Source of the DNA: Oscillospiraceae bacterium
GTDB lineage: Bacteria > Bacillota > Clostridia > Oscillospirales > Ruminococcaceae
Direction of reading: 5' to 3'
DNA: 64,000 nucleotides
Assembly (NCBI GenBank): GCA_009777725.1
Contig: WRLG01000009.1
Coordinates: 27,247-91,246 of the forward strand
Each line of letters begins with the position of its first letter. Position 1 is the first letter of the stretch. Of the stretch, positions 1-9,720 are shown in pieces. The position numbers and the translations under genes were made by a program. The notes beneath the pieces are model-generated. The model saw nothing but the letters and a program-made list of their open reading frames with translations. It was not told the origin of the DNA and did not search any database.

Positions 1-876
1 ACCGACAGGGCGGGCGTCCCGACGAAAGACGCGGAGTACGGCATTTTAAGGGATGCGGAGGGCGACTTAGACCCGTTCGGAAATTTCAGGTCGATTGCCA
101 ATAACCGAACTTTCAGAACCTCTCTGCAAAACACCTTTAAAATCTGGGGTATGAACTTTATCCCGCAGATACTGCTGGCTCTGATTCTTGCTGTTTGGTT
201 CACGAGCCGCCGTGTCAGCTTTAAGGGGAAGGGCTTGTTCAAAGTGCTCTTTTATATGCCTAATATCATAACGGCGGCGACCATCGCGTTATTATTCCGG
301 GCATTGCTCTTGTTCCCCAAAGGGGTTGTGAACGATACCCTCATCGCTTGGGGCTTAATCGACCAAGCTATCAATTTCGAAGCAAGCCCGGTAGCCTCTC
401 AAATTGTAGTGGCATTTATCCAATTCTGGATGTGGTACGGCTATACCATGCTAATCTTTATCTCGGGAATATTGGGGATGAACCCGGAGATGTTTGAATC
501 CGCTGATATTGACGGTGCAAACAGCTTTCAGCAGTTTTTGTACATCACACTCCCGAATCTGCGGACAATTATGCTTTATACCCTCGTAACAAGCCTCATC
601 GGCGGCTTGAATATGTTCGACATACCTCACCTTTACGCCTCCGGCGGACCGGACAATGCAACCACCACCACCAGCATATTTATCTACAACCAAGCATTCC
701 TCGGCAGGTATTTGTATAATACCGCGGCGGCGGCGAGCCTCATCGTGTTTGCGATTATTGCGGTGCTCTCGTCAATACTTTTCTTCCTTATGAGAGATAA
801 GGAAGCGGCAAAGCTGAGAAAGCTTAAACGGCAAGATAATAATGCTCTTAAAAAATCATTGTTGGGGGTGGGTTAA
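1..876 (+). CDS. Carbohydrate ABC transporter permease, MalF/UgpA type (5' partial)
   Basis: Inner-membrane subunit of a binding-protein-dependent sugar importer. The reading frame is open from base 1, so the gene starts outside the window; the first internal ATG (151) lies in a conserved part of the protein and is not a credible start. The visible protein has several hydrophobic segments and, near the middle, the cytoplasmic EAA loop (ESADIDGANSFQQF followed by ITLP) that contacts the ATPase. It ends in a basic cytoplasmic tail and its stop touches the TTG start of the second permease, so the two form a MalF/MalG-like heterodimer. The sugar cannot be read from the sequence. The binding protein is presumably upstream and the ATPase is not in the window. 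Family call is firm; substrate unknown. Confidence 0.9.
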   Translation, partial: TDRAGVPTKDAEYGILRDAEGDLDPFGNFRSIANNRTFRTSLQNTFKIWGMNFIPQILLALILAVWFTSRRVSFKGKGLFKVLFYMPNIITAATIALLFRALLLFPKGVVNDTLIAWGLIDQAINFEASPVASQIVVAFIQFWMWYGYTMLIFISGILGMNPEMFESADIDGANSFQQFLYITLPNLRTIMLYTLVTSLIGGLNMFDIPHLYASGGPDNATTTTSIFIYNQAFLGRYLYNTAAAASLIVFAIIAVLSSILFFLMRDKEAAKLRKLKRQDNNALKKSLLGVG

Positions 877-1737
877 TTGTATCATCATAATGTCAAAAGC
901 TACAAAAATATGAAGACCGTATTTAAGGTTTTCGTCTATGTCGTGTGTATTTTGCTTACCATATTGAGCGTTATCCCGTTCTTTATCATGATTATCAACG
1001 GAACCAGAAGCACACCGGAGATTCAGCAGAGCGCGCTGGCTTTTTTACCCTCAAATGCTTTTAAAGATAACTTTCAAATATTGCAAAGAGGAAGCTTTGA
1101 CGCGTTCGTGGGCTTTAAGAATTCTATCATCGTATCCACCGGCGCGACCGCTTGCGCGGTTTACTTCTCCAGCCTTACCGCCTACGCACTCTCTGCCTAT
1201 GATTGGAGACTTCGCCAGCCCTTTTTCACCTTTATCCTTGTAGTCATGATGATTCCGGCGCAGGTTTCGGCAATCGGATTCTTCCAGTTTATGTACAGGG
1301 TTAATCTCGTAAACAGCCTTTTGCCCTTTATTGTACCCGCAATCGCATCCCCTACAATTGTTTTCTTTATGCGGCAGTATCTCTTGTCAACCTTTTCCAT
1401 TGATATTGTCAATTCAGCCCGAATTGACGGCGCAAGAGAGCTTCGCATCTTTAACCGCATCGTGTTGCCTATGATGAAGCCCGCGATGGCGATGCAGGCA
1501 ATCTTTATATTCGTAACAACTTGGAATCAGCTGTTCATGCCGTTAATCCTGTTAACCAGCACGAGCAAATGGACAATGCCCGTCATGGTAAGTCAGCTGA
1601 GAGGCAATATCTACAGGACTGAGCTTGGCTCAATCTACTTAGCCCTTACAATGTCCGTCATACCGTTATTTGTAGTATATTTCTCATTATCGAAATACAT
1701 AATAGCGGGCGTTCAGTTGGGCGGGGTAAAGGAATAG
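877..1737 (+). CDS. Carbohydrate ABC transporter permease, MalG type
   Basis: Second permease of the sugar importer, 286 aa, with an N-terminal membrane anchor and further membrane segments. The EAA loop is present (NSARIDGARELRIF followed by VLP). The start is the TTG directly after the upstream stop: a G-rich ribosome-binding site (GGGGGTGGG at 864-872) is well placed for it, while the later ATG at 910 has no such site. Translational coupling with the first permease is likely. A strong terminator follows 34 bp downstream, so this is the last gene of the transport operon. Confidence 0.9.
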   Translation: MYHHNVKSYKNMKTVFKVFVYVVCILLTILSVIPFFIMIINGTRSTPEIQQSALAFLPSNAFKDNFQILQRGSFDAFVGFKNSIIVSTGATACAVYFSSLTAYALSAYDWRLRQPFFTFILVVMMIPAQVSAIGFFQFMYRVNLVNSLLPFIVPAIASPTIVFFMRQYLLSTFSIDIVNSARIDGARELRIFNRIVLPMMKPAMAMQAIFIFVTTWNQLFMPLILLTSTSKWTMPVMVSQLRGNIYRTELGSIYLALTMSVIPLFVVYFSLSKYIIAGVQLGGVKE

Positions 1738-1771
1738 TCTGTTAGTATATTCCTTAACAAACAAAAAAAAA

Positions 1772-1809
1772 GCAATGCTTTGCATTTTACAGCAAAGCAT
1801 TGCTTTTTT
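1772..1809. terminator. Bidirectional intrinsic terminator
   Basis: Perfect 12-bp stem (GCAATGCTTTGC at 1772-1783 and its complement at 1792-1803) flanked by A- and T-runs. It lies between the convergent sugar permease gene and ahcY and can serve both. Confidence 0.92.
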
Positions 1810-1811
1810 CT

Positions 1812-3050
1812 CTACTCATTCAAATAAGCTTCCTGCTCCGGCGTAAGCGCATCGATTTCCATGCCCCAATAGCTTAATTTTCTTCTCGCCACCTCATTGT
1901 CAAGCTCCTCCGGCACATCGATAATCATGCCGTCAAGCTTACCCTTATTCTTAACAAGGTGAAGAGCGGAAAGAGCTTGAATCGCAAAGCTCATATCCAT
2001 AATTTCGGCGGGATGCCCATCCCCGGCGGCAAGGTTAACAAGGCGACCCTCGGCAATGACATAAACCCGCCTGCCGTTGTTAAGCCTGTATTCTTGAATA
2101 TTATTCCGCGCAACCCTCGATTCAACGGCGATTTTTTTAAGCCCCGCCACATCCACCTCAATATCGAAATGCCCCGCGTTACAGCAAATAGCACCATCTT
2201 TCATATTGTAAAAGCTTTTTTCCGTAATGACATCGCGGCAACCTGTTACGGTTATAAAGAAATCGCCGTATGCAGCCGCTTCCTCCATCTTCATCACCTT
2301 AAAGCCGTCCATAACAGCCTCCATAGCCTTAATGGCGTTAATCTCGGTGACAATGACCTCCGCGCCCAACCCCTTAGCACGCATAGCCACGCCCTTTCCG
2401 CACCAGCCGTAACCCGCGACCACGACCGTTTTCCCCGCGACGATGAGGTTCGTCGTGCGGTTAATACCGTCCCAAACCGACTGCCCCGTCCCGTAGCGGT
2501 TGTCAAAAAGATATTTGCAGTTCGCATTATTGACAAGAACCATCGGGAATTTCAACTCTCCCCGCTTGTCCATAGCAATAAGCCGGATAATACCCGTTGT
2601 CGTCTCCTCACAGCCTCCTATGACGTTCTTCAGCAATTCGGGATATTGGTTATGGATAAGGCTTACCAAGTCGCCGCCGTCATCAATTATGATATTCGGA
2701 GCGATTTCGATTACCTTTGTGATATGCTTGTGGTATTCCTCATCGGTTGCGTCATACCAGGCATAAACATTCAGCCCCGCCTTTACCAAAGCGGCGGACA
2801 CATCGTCCTGCGTTGACAAGGGATTGCTGCCGGTTATATACATCTCGGCACCGCCCGCCGCCAAAACCTCGCAAAGGTATGCCGTCTTCGCTTCAAGGTG
2901 CACGGAAAGTGCTACTTTAAGCCCCTTAAAAGGCTTTTCCTTACTAAACTCCTCCTCAATTCCGCGCAGAAGGGGCATATTGCCCTTAACCCACTCAATC
3001 TTACGCCTGCCGCTTTCCCAAAGCCCTATATCTCTGATTTCGCTGTTCAT
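1812..3050 (-). CDS. ahcY: Adenosylhomocysteinase (SAH hydrolase)
   Basis: Cytosolic NAD-dependent enzyme that splits S-adenosylhomocysteine to adenosine and homocysteine, completing the methyl cycle. The protein (about 412 aa) has the family hallmarks: SVHLEAKTAYL near the N-terminus, CEETTTG, the NAD-binding glycine motif VVAGYGWCGKG, and NAGHFDIEVD. The length fits the shorter form common in bacteria and archaea. An in-frame TTG at 3056 is an alternative start: GGAG lies 5 nt from the TTG and 11 nt from the ATG. No SAH riboswitch is visible; the promoter starts transcription close to the ribosome-binding site. Convergent with the sugar permease operon and divergent from eno. Confidence 0.95.
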   Translation of the reverse strand: MNSEIRDIGLWESGRRKIEWVKGNMPLLRGIEEEFSKEKPFKGLKVALSVHLEAKTAYLCEVLAAGGAEMYITGSNPLSTQDDVSAALVKAGLNVYAWYDATDEEYHKHITKVIEIAPNIIIDDGGDLVSLIHNQYPELLKNVIGGCEETTTGIIRLIAMDKRGELKFPMVLVNNANCKYLFDNRYGTGQSVWDGINRTTNLIVAGKTVVVAGYGWCGKGVAMRAKGLGAEVIVTEINAIKAMEAVMDGFKVMKMEEAAAYGDFFITVTGCRDVITEKSFYNMKDGAICCNAGHFDIEVDVAGLKKIAVESRVARNNIQEYRLNNGRRVYVIAEGRLVNLAAGDGHPAEIMDMSFAIQALSALHLVKNKGKLDGMIIDVPEELDNEVARRKLSYWGMEIDALTPEQEAYLNE

Positions 3051-3078
3051 ATTCAAAACAACTCCTTCCTACTTTATA

Positions 3079-3107
3079 AATATATCATATAAATTGGTGG
3101 ATGTCAA
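3079..3107 (-). promoter_or_regulatory. Sigma-A promoter of ahcY
   Basis: On the minus strand TTGACA and TATATT are separated by 17 bp. The inferred start of transcription lies just upstream of the AGGAAGGAG site, leaving a very short leader. Confidence 0.75.
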
Positions 3108-3179
3108 TACAGATTATGCAATTAGTCCGAATAACCCAAACCTTTATGGACAATATATACTAAAAAAGGAGAATTTTAT

Positions 3180-4460
3180 ATGCGGAATAATTTCATGGGA
3201 AAAGCCTTAATTGAGCAGGTAATCGGCAGAGAGATTCTGGATTCCAGAGGAAATCCGACCGTTGAAGCGGAAGTTTGGCTCTCAAACGGCAGCGTTGGCA
3301 GGGGGTGCGCTCCGAGCGGTGACGGCACGGGCAAATTTGAAGCCGTTGAGCTGCGCGATGGGGATGAAGCGCGTTATCACGGTAAAGGGACGCTGAAAGC
3401 GGTAAGTAACATAAACAATACGCTGAATTTGGTTTTAAAAGGGCTTGACCCCGCAAACACCGAGCAGGTCGATAAAGCTCTGCTCAACGCCGATGGTACG
3501 GACGATAAATCAAAAATCGGCGCAAACGCAATGCTTGCGGTATCAATAGCCGCCGCAAGAGCCGCGGCAAACCGTTACAATATGCCGCTTTTTAAGCTTT
3601 TGGGCGGCGTAAACTGCGGCACGCTCCCCGTTCCGATGCTTAATATATTGAACGGCGGAGCGCACGCCGATAATAACCTCGACATTCAAGAGTTTATGCT
3701 CCTGCCCAGAGGAGCCGAAAGCTTCAGAGAGGGTCTGCGAAAATGCGCGGAGGTATATCATAGCTTGGCAAAAATCCTAAGGGACAAGGGCTTGTCAACC
3801 GCCGTAGGAGATGAAGGCGGCTTCGCGCCCGATTTGCCCGACGAGCGCAAAGCCTTGGATTTGATTATACAAGCCATCGAACACGCCGGATACCACGCAG
3901 GGACTGACTTTTCCATCGCTCTGGATATAGCCGCAAGCGAATGGAAGTCGGAAGAGCGCGGGTATTTTTGCCCCAAGAAAAAAACGCACAAATCAGCCGA
4001 CGAAATTATTGCCGATTTAAAACTGCTATGCTCTCAATACCCGATAACATCTCTTGAAGACCCGCTTGATGAGGAGGATTGGGACGGTTGGAAAAAGCTG
4101 ACATTTTCTCTGGGAAGCACGGTTCAGCTTGTCGGAGATGACCTTTTCGCCACAAATCCCGAGCGGCTCAAAAAAGGTATAAGCTACGGCTGCGGCAATG
4201 CCATATTAGTCAAGCTGAACCAAATCGGCACGCTGACAGAAACCCTGAGCGCAATCAATACCGCCAAGGAAAACGGCTACAAAACCATCATATCGCACAG
4301 AAGCGGCGAAACCGAGGATACCTTCATCGCCGACCTTGCCGTTGCCGTAAACGCGGGGCAAATCAAAACCGGCGCGCCCTGCCGAAGCGAGCGCACCGCG
4401 AAATACAACAGACTTATAAGAATAGAGGAATATATCGCTAACCAAAGCTGTTTAACATAA
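3180..4460 (+). CDS. eno: Enolase (phosphopyruvate hydratase) with altered loop 1
   Basis: Glycolytic enzyme converting 2-phosphoglycerate to phosphoenolpyruvate; 426 aa, usual length. Start supported by AAAGGAG 8 nt upstream. Catalytic and metal residues are in place: GGAHADN (His), [13 protein letters not shown] (general acid/base Glu), [35 protein letters not shown] (catalytic Lys) and SHRSGETED. The mobile loop, normally SGAST, here reads SGDGT (residues 46-50): the Ser that ligates the second magnesium in known enolases is Gly and the preceding Ala is Asp. Probably an active enolase, but the loop raises the possibility of a paralogue with shifted properties. It stands alone, convergent with the malic enzyme gene. 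Confidence 0.92.
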   Translation: MRNNFMGKALIEQVIGREILDSRGNPTVEAEVWLSNGSVGRGCAPSGDGTGKFEAVELRDGDEARYHGKGTLKAVSNINNTLNLVLKGLDPANTEQVDKALLNADGTDDKSKIGANAMLAVSIAAARAAANRYNMPLFKLLGGVNCGTLPVPMLNILNGGAHADNNLDIQEFMLLPRGAESFREGLRKCAEVYHSLAKILRDKGLSTAVGDEGGFAPDLPDERKALDLIIQAIEHAGYHAGTDFSIALDIAASEWKSEERGYFCPKKKTHKSADEIIADLKLLCSQYPITSLEDPLDEEDWDGWKKLTFSLGSTVQLVGDDLFATNPERLKKGISYGCGNAILVKLNQIGTLTETLSAINTAKENGYKTIISHRSGETEDTFIADLAVAVNAGQIKTGAPCRSERTAKYNRLIRIEEYIANQSCLT

Positions 4461-4477
4461 AAATAAAGGAGCTGATT

Positions 4478-5623
4478 TCACGCCTTAGCCACAGCCTCGG
4501 CAACAAGGCGCGCGACGGATTTGTGAAGCGGGCTCGGCATAATATAATCGGGCGACAATAAGTCATCGCTTACCGCTTCAGCGATTGCGTAAGCCGCCGC
4601 AATCTTCATTTTTTCGGTTATTTCCGAAGCTCTGACATTCAAAGCACCTCTGAAAACACCCGGAAACGCAAGCGCGTTATTAATCTGGTTGGGGAAATCA
4701 CTCCGACCCGTGCCGACGATTAAAGCACCGCCCGCTTTAGCTTCATCGGGCATTATTTCCGGCTCGGGGTTAGCCATCGCAAATACGGCGGCATCTTGAT
4801 TCATTCTTCTTACCATCTCTTTTGTAACGCATCCGGGCGCGGAAACTCCTATAAAAATATCAGCCCCCGCCATAGCCTCCGCAAGCCTGCCCTTTCGCAT
4901 CTCTTTATTTGTTACCTGTGAAAGTTCCTCTTGCGCCTTGTTAAGCCCCGTCTGCCCTTTGTATAACGCTCCCTGCTTATCGCAGACTATGATATTTTCA
5001 AGTCCTAAATCAAGCAAAAGCCGCGCTGTTGCAATCCCCGCCGCACCCGCTCCGTTTATTACGGCGGATACGTCCTTGATTTTTTTGCCCGTTATCCGCA
5101 AGGAATTCAATACCGCCGCCAGCACAACAATTGCCGTGCCGTGCTGGTCATCGTGAAAGACGGGGATACCGCATACCTTTTTTAATCTTTTTTCAATCTC
5201 AAAGCAGCGCGGGGCTGAAATATCCTCCAAGTTAATGCCGCCGAAGCTTCCCGAAAGAAGCCGGACGGTATTTACGATTTCATCAACATCCTTTGAGCGT
5301 ATGCAAAGAGGGAACGCGTCAACATCTCCAAGCTCTTTAAACAACACCGCTTTACCCTCCATAACGGGCATAGCGGCTTCGGGACCTATATCTCCCAGAC
5401 CTAATACGGCAGTGCCATCGGTTATGATTGCCACGGTATCCGCGCGCCTCGTTAATTCATAGCTTTGGGCTATGTCCTTTTGAATAGCAAGGCAGGGTGC
5501 GGCAACGCCGGGGGTATAAGCCAAGGAAAGGTCTTCGCTTGTTTTAAGCGGCGTTCTGCTTACAATTTCAATTTTACCGCGCCATTCATAATGCTTTTTT
5601 AACGATTCAGCCGCGTAGTCCAT
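4478..5623 (-). CDS. NAD(P)-dependent malic enzyme, short bacterial type
   Basis: Oxidative decarboxylation of malate to pyruvate and CO2. At 381 aa it is the compact form lacking the phosphotransacetylase-like extension. Visible motifs: YTPGVAAPC, TDGTAVLGLGDIGPEA, FHDDQHGTA (metal site) and the nucleotide-binding stretch NGAGAAGIA; the C-terminal FPNQINNALAFPG is also typical. Start at an ATG preceded by AAAGGAGG, a site that lies inside the last codons of fumB; the genes overlap by 25 bp, so translation is probably coupled. Last gene of the argG-argH-fumA-fumB operon: malate from fumarase is turned to pyruvate. Cofactor preference is not assigned. Confidence 0.92.
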   Translation of the reverse strand: MDYAAESLKKHYEWRGKIEIVSRTPLKTSEDLSLAYTPGVAAPCLAIQKDIAQSYELTRRADTVAIITDGTAVLGLGDIGPEAAMPVMEGKAVLFKELGDVDAFPLCIRSKDVDEIVNTVRLLSGSFGGINLEDISAPRCFEIEKRLKKVCGIPVFHDDQHGTAIVVLAAVLNSLRITGKKIKDVSAVINGAGAAGIATARLLLDLGLENIIVCDKQGALYKGQTGLNKAQEELSQVTNKEMRKGRLAEAMAGADIFIGVSAPGCVTKEMVRRMNQDAAVFAMANPEPEIMPDEAKAGGALIVGTGRSDFPNQINNALAFPGVFRGALNVRASEITEKMKIAAAYAIAEAVSDDLLSPDYIMPSPLHKSVARLVAEAVAKA

Positions 5624-6141
5624 ATGCTTCCTCCTTTACAATCAACCGCAACCACAAGCGGCAGTTCCTTAACCGTCAGCTTGTATATAGCCTCCGTTCC
5701 CAAATCGGGAAACGCGATTAGCTCAGACCTTAAAACGCAAAGCGAAATCAACGCGCCCGCCCCGCCTACGGCAGATAAATATATCCCTTTATGCTCCTTG
5801 ATTGCTTCAATAACAGCTTCTCCGCGCTCGCCCTTTCCGACCATGACTTTAAGCCCCAAAGCAATTAAGCGCGGCGAATATTTGTCCATTCTGGCACTTG
5901 TTGTAGGACCTGCCGAGCCTATAACCCTGCCGGGAGGAGCGGGGCAAGCTCCGGCGTAGTATATCGCCTGCCCTGACACCTCAAACGGGAGCGGTTTATT
6001 TTCGTCCAGAAGCTCAAACATTCGCTTGTGAGCCGCATCCCTGCCGGTATAAAGCTCACCCGAAAGCAAAACCTGCTCTCCGGCTTTTAAATTTTGAATA
6101 GCTTCACTGTTAAGCGGCGCGGTAATATGAATTGCCTGCAT
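5599..6141 (-). CDS. fumB: Fumarate hydratase class I, beta (C-terminal) subunit
   Basis: Small subunit of the two-part Fe-S fumarase (180 aa). Recognised from ITAPL near the start, LSGELYTGRDAAHKR, the YYAGACPAPPG segment, GPTTSARMDKY and VGKGE. It pairs with the alpha subunit encoded 46 bp upstream. L-tartrate dehydratase uses the same fold, but the argH/malic enzyme context favours fumarase. Start supported by AAGGAG 8 nt upstream. The spacer to fumA holds a short direct repeat (GGATTTAGGATTTAGG at about 6157-6172) similar to one after chvE. Confidence 0.92.
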   Translation of the reverse strand: MQAIHITAPLNSEAIQNLKAGEQVLLSGELYTGRDAAHKRMFELLDENKPLPFEVSGQAIYYAGACPAPPGRVIGSAGPTTSARMDKYSPRLIALGLKVMVGKGERGEAVIEAIKEHKGIYLSAVGGAGALISLCVLRSELIAFPDLGTEAIYKLTVKELPLVVAVDCKGGSIWTTRLNR

Positions 6142-6187
6142 AATATGCGCTCCTTAGGATTTAGGATTTAGGCGTTAGGGGGACAGG

Positions 6188-7027
6188 TCAAATACGGATT
6201 GAACTGTGCCTTGTAGCATGACAGCCGATATTTACCGCAACGGGCAGTCCGGCGATATGCGTAGGATATGTGTTGATATGAACCCCTAACGCTGTGCTCT
6301 TCCCGCCGTAGCCGGAAGCTCCTATGCCCAACTCGTTTATTCTACCCAGTAATCTGATTTCCGCTTCAGCCCAAAACGGGTCGCGGTTAACACTGCCTAA
6401 ATCACGCAACAGTGCCTGCTTAGCAATAAGCGCGGCTTTCTCCATTGTCCCCCCTATGCCGACACCAACGATAATGGGCGGACAAGGGTTTGCCCCGCCT
6501 TTGCTGACGGTTTCCAATATAAAATCCTCAGCCCCCTCAATACCGTCCGAAGGGTTAAGCATCCTAATACCGCTCATATTCTCGCTCCCGAAGCCCTTGG
6601 GCGCGACCGTGATATGTATCTGCTCCCCCGCCGTAAAGTCATAATGAATGACAGCAGGGGTGTTGTCGCCCGTATTCACGCGGTTGACGGGGTCACCTAC
6701 AACACTGTTGCGTAAATAGCCCTCGCGGTAGCCCTTGCGAACCCCCTCGTGAATTGCCTCGGAAATATCTCCGTTTACATGCGCGCCCACGCCTATATGG
6801 ACAAAAACTACAGCCATACCCGTATCTTGGCAAATCGGAAGCCTTTCTTTTTTTGCAATTTCGGCATTTTTTATTATGGTATCCAGCGCATGGCAAGGCA
6901 ACGTCAGCGTTTCTTTCTCTCCGGCGTTAATTAAGGCATTGCGGAGAGAATCGTTTATAACTATGTTCGCTTCAATGCAAAGCTTCGCTACAGCCTCGGT
7001 GATAAGAGCCGCTTCTATAATCCGCAT
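6188..7027 (-). CDS. fumA: Fumarate hydratase class I, alpha (N-terminal) subunit
   Basis: Catalytic Fe-S subunit, 279 aa, hydrating fumarate to malate. Three cysteines expected to hold the [4Fe-4S] cluster are visible in ICQDTG, GANPCPPIIVG and NIGCHATRH. Oxygen-sensitive enzymes of this type suit an anaerobe. The start overlaps the end of argH by 13 bp and has GGAG 8 nt upstream, so argH and fumA are probably co-translated: argininosuccinate lyase releases fumarate, which this enzyme consumes. Confidence 0.94.
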   Translation of the reverse strand: MRIIEAALITEAVAKLCIEANIVINDSLRNALINAGEKETLTLPCHALDTIIKNAEIAKKERLPICQDTGMAVVFVHIGVGAHVNGDISEAIHEGVRKGYREGYLRNSVVGDPVNRVNTGDNTPAVIHYDFTAGEQIHITVAPKGFGSENMSGIRMLNPSDGIEGAEDFILETVSKGGANPCPPIIVGVGIGGTMEKAALIAKQALLRDLGSVNRDPFWAEAEIRLLGRINELGIGASGYGGKSTALGVHINTYPTHIAGLPVAVNIGCHATRHSSIRI

Positions 7028-8391
7028 AAAAAAATCTCCGCATTTTTAATCGCCTCCGAAACGGCGGCTTCGGCAGGACCTCCCGGCACGTTACGGGCGT
7101 TTACGCAAGCGTCAACGGTTAGCTCCTTGTATATTGTTTCATCAAAAAGCTCGGATATATTCCTAAATTCGTCAACAGACAGCTTTTCAAGCGGCAAATC
7201 TCTTTCAATTGCATATAAAACAAGCCTGCCGATAATTTCATGCGCTTCTCTGAAAGTCACGCCCTTCTTAACAAGCCAATCCGCCGCATCGGTCGCGTTG
7301 GTGTAGCCGCCCTTCGCGCTTTTCCGCATATTAGCCTCGTTAAACGAAGCCTCGCTCAGCATACCCGCAAATACGGACAAGCAAGCCTTTACGGTATCAG
7401 CCGCGTCAAACACAGCTTCCTTATCCTCCTGCATATCCTTATTATACGCAAGCGGAAGCCCCTTCATGACGGTAAGAAGCCCCATAAGCCCGCCGTAAAC
7501 GCGCCCCGTTTTACCGCGAATCAGTTCAGCCATATCGGGGTTTTTTTTCTGCGGCATAATTGACGAGCCCGTAGAATAACCGTCCGATATGGAAACAAAG
7601 CCGTATTCCTCGGTTGACCATAAAATCAATTCCTCGCAGAATCGACTTAAATGCGTCATAATCATTGAAGTGTCAAACAAAAATTCCAAGCAAAAATCCC
7701 TGTCGGAAACTGCGTCAAGGCTGTTTTGCGTAACCGCCGCAAAGCCCAGTTGAAGCCTTATAAACTCCCTGTCAATCGGATACACGGTCGCAGCCAGCGC
7801 ACCCGCGCCGAGGGGCATCTCGTCCAGCCGCTCCAAGCAGTCGCAAAGGCGGGTATAATCCCGCTTAAACATTTGAAAATAAGCTAAAATATGATGACTG
7901 AGCGTAATCGGCTGTGCTTTCTGCAGATGCGTAAAACCGGGCATAACGGTGCTTTTATGATTTCGGGCAATGTTCAAAAGCACGTCAAGCAAGCCTTTAA
8001 GCAACGCTTTAATATCGTTTATTTCGCTCCTTACGTACATACGCATATCAAGCGCGACCTGGTCGTTGCGGCTTCTCCCCGTATGCAGGCGACCGCCCTT
8101 GCCGCCTATGCGCGAAACAAGCTCCGACTCGACAAAGGAATGAATATCTTCAGCCGACATATCAATTTTAAGCTCGCCGCTCTCTATATCGGAAAGTATT
8201 TCCTTTAAGGTCCTTATCATATCATCGGCATCGCTTTTCGGTATTATACCTTGCCTGCCCAGCATTTCGGCGTGTGCCGTGCTTCCCTCAATATCCTGCC
8301 TGTAAAGCCGCTTATCAAACGATATTGACGAATTAAACTCGTGCGCCAGCTCATCGGTTTGTTCCGAAAAACGCCCTCCCCAAAGCTTCAT
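7015..8391 (-). CDS. argH: Argininosuccinate lyase
   Basis: Last step of arginine synthesis: argininosuccinate to arginine plus fumarate. 458 aa, usual length. N-terminal [10 protein letters not shown] and the superfamily signature [12 protein letters not shown] (with the catalytic serine) are intact; [11 protein letters not shown] and [14 protein letters not shown] are also present. The start ATG overlaps the argG stop (ATGA), with GGGGAG upstream inside argG. Overlaps on both sides place it in the middle of a tightly coupled operon. Confidence 0.96.
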   Translation of the reverse strand: MKLWGGRFSEQTDELAHEFNSSISFDKRLYRQDIEGSTAHAEMLGRQGIIPKSDADDMIRTLKEILSDIESGELKIDMSAEDIHSFVESELVSRIGGKGGRLHTGRSRNDQVALDMRMYVRSEINDIKALLKGLLDVLLNIARNHKSTVMPGFTHLQKAQPITLSHHILAYFQMFKRDYTRLCDCLERLDEMPLGAGALAATVYPIDREFIRLQLGFAAVTQNSLDAVSDRDFCLEFLFDTSMIMTHLSRFCEELILWSTEEYGFVSISDGYSTGSSIMPQKKNPDMAELIRGKTGRVYGGLMGLLTVMKGLPLAYNKDMQEDKEAVFDAADTVKACLSVFAGMLSEASFNEANMRKSAKGGYTNATDAADWLVKKGVTFREAHEIIGRLVLYAIERDLPLEKLSVDEFRNISELFDETIYKELTVDACVNARNVPGGPAEAAVSEAIKNAEIFLCGL

Positions 8392-9620
8392 AGAGCCTGC
8401 TCCCCGCTGTTTAATTTCATAAGCGCGCGGACTGTTAAGGGCAGGGCAAGCAGATTGATAAAGCCCTCCGCATCCTTATGGTCGTAAAGGTCGCCCGTTG
8501 AAAAGCTTGCAAGGCTTTCGCTGTAAAGAGAATACGGCGATTTACTGCCCGCAGGGACTATATTGCCTTTATACAGCTTCAGCTTGACCGAGCCGGTCAC
8601 GGTTTCCTGCGTTGCATCCGCAAATGCCGATAACGCCTCCCTGAGCGGAGTAAACCACTCCCCGATATAGATAAGCTCCGACATCTTTTGCGCGGCTACA
8701 TCCTTAAAGTCAAGCGTTTTGCGGTCTAAGCAAAGATGCTCCAACTCTCTGTGGGCGGCGTAAAGAATTGTCCCCCCCGGGGTTTCGTATATCCCGCGCG
8801 ATTTCATCCCTACAACCCTGTTTTCGACTATATCGATGATTCCCACGCCGTTCCTTCCGCCGATTTTATTAAGCTCCGCCAGCAATTCAACCGGCGGAAG
8901 AGTCTTTCCGTTCAGCTTTAAGGGAATCCCTTTTTCAAAATAGATTTCAACATATTCCGGCGTATCGGGCGCGTCCTCCGGCGGCACGGAAAGCTGAAGA
9001 ATATGCCTGTAATCCGGCTCTGTTTCGGGGCTTTCAAGCTCTAAGCCCTCGTGGCTCAGATGCCATATATTCTCATCGCGGCTGTAGCTTTGCTCTTTTT
9101 TCATAGGCACTTCCATCCTGCGCTTACGCAGAAAGTCCATAGCATCCTCGCGTGACTTTATGTCCCAAAGCCGCCACGGGGCTATTATTTTAATGGTCGG
9201 AGCGAAAGCTTTTATTGTCAGCTCAAAACGGATTTGGTCGTTGCCCTTTCCTGTTGCTCCGTGGCAGATTGCCGTTGCCTTTTCGTTTAAAGCTATATCA
9301 ACCAGCTTCTTTGCGATTAACGGGCGCGCAACAGATGTCCCCAAAAGATATTTCCCCTCGTAAACCGCGTTTGCTTTGAGCATAGGGTAGATATAATCGG
9401 TTACAAATTCTTCCTTCACGTCTACAACATAGACCTTACTTGCCCCGGATTTTACCGCTTTTTCTTCCATCTCCCCATAGTCGCCCACCTGACCGCAGTC
9501 AACACACGCGGCTATAATTTCGCAGTTTTCATAATTCTCTCTTAACCAAGGTATGATTACCGTAGTATCTAACCCCCCGGAATACGCCAATATTATCTTC
9601 TCTTTCATTTTTACAACCAT
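8388..9620 (-). CDS. argG: Argininosuccinate synthase
   Basis: ATP-dependent condensation of citrulline and aspartate. 410 aa, with the N-type ATP pyrophosphatase loop AYSGGLDTT near residue 13 and [14 protein letters not shown] further on. First gene of a five-gene operon. Two in-frame starts are possible (ATG 9620 and ATG 9608); neither has an ideally spaced ribosome-binding site. The only strong site (GGGGGAG, about 9638-9644) is 7 nt from an out-of-frame ATG at 9630 that opens a 33-codon frame overlapping argG. The leader also contains a terminator-like hairpin. Enzyme call certain, exact start uncertain. Confidence 0.95.
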   Translation of the reverse strand: MVVKMKEKIILAYSGGLDTTVIIPWLRENYENCEIIAACVDCGQVGDYGEMEEKAVKSGASKVYVVDVKEEFVTDYIYPMLKANAVYEGKYLLGTSVARPLIAKKLVDIALNEKATAICHGATGKGNDQIRFELTIKAFAPTIKIIAPWRLWDIKSREDAMDFLRKRRMEVPMKKEQSYSRDENIWHLSHEGLELESPETEPDYRHILQLSVPPEDAPDTPEYVEIYFEKGIPLKLNGKTLPPVELLAELNKIGGRNGVGIIDIVENRVVGMKSRGIYETPGGTILYAAHRELEHLCLDRKTLDFKDVAAQKMSELIYIGEWFTPLREALSAFADATQETVTGSVKLKLYKGNIVPAGSKSPYSLYSESLASFSTGDLYDHKDAEGFINLLALPLTVRALMKLNSGEQAL

Positions 9621-9670
9621 GCTGCCGCATGGCTTCGCTCCCCCTTTCGGTTTTTCCTATGTTATACAAA

Positions 9671-9701
9671 CAAAAACGCCGCAAACAAGTGTCCGCAGCG
9701 T
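9671..9701 (-). terminator. Terminator-like hairpin in argG leader
   Basis: On the minus strand ACGCTGCGGAC pairs with GTTTGCGGCGT around a 4-nt loop (11 bp including three G-U pairs) and is followed at once by TTTTTG. It sits about 12 nt after the inferred transcription start and 50 nt before argG. It looks like an attenuator or a 5' protective hairpin; there is no room upstream for a T-box stem I. Confidence 0.6.
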
Positions 9702-9720
9702 CCTTGCTGTTTACCAAATT

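Noticed and set aside
1959..2816. 285-aa frame opposite ahcY
   Set aside because: Shadow of ahcY; no ribosome-binding site and low-complexity composition.
3051..3107. SAH riboswitch before ahcY
   Set aside because: Transcription starts almost at the ribosome-binding site; no space for an aptamer.
9621..9720. T-box or amino-acid riboswitch before argG
   Set aside because: No T-box core (GGGTGGNACCGCG type) and only about 12 nt between promoter and hairpin.
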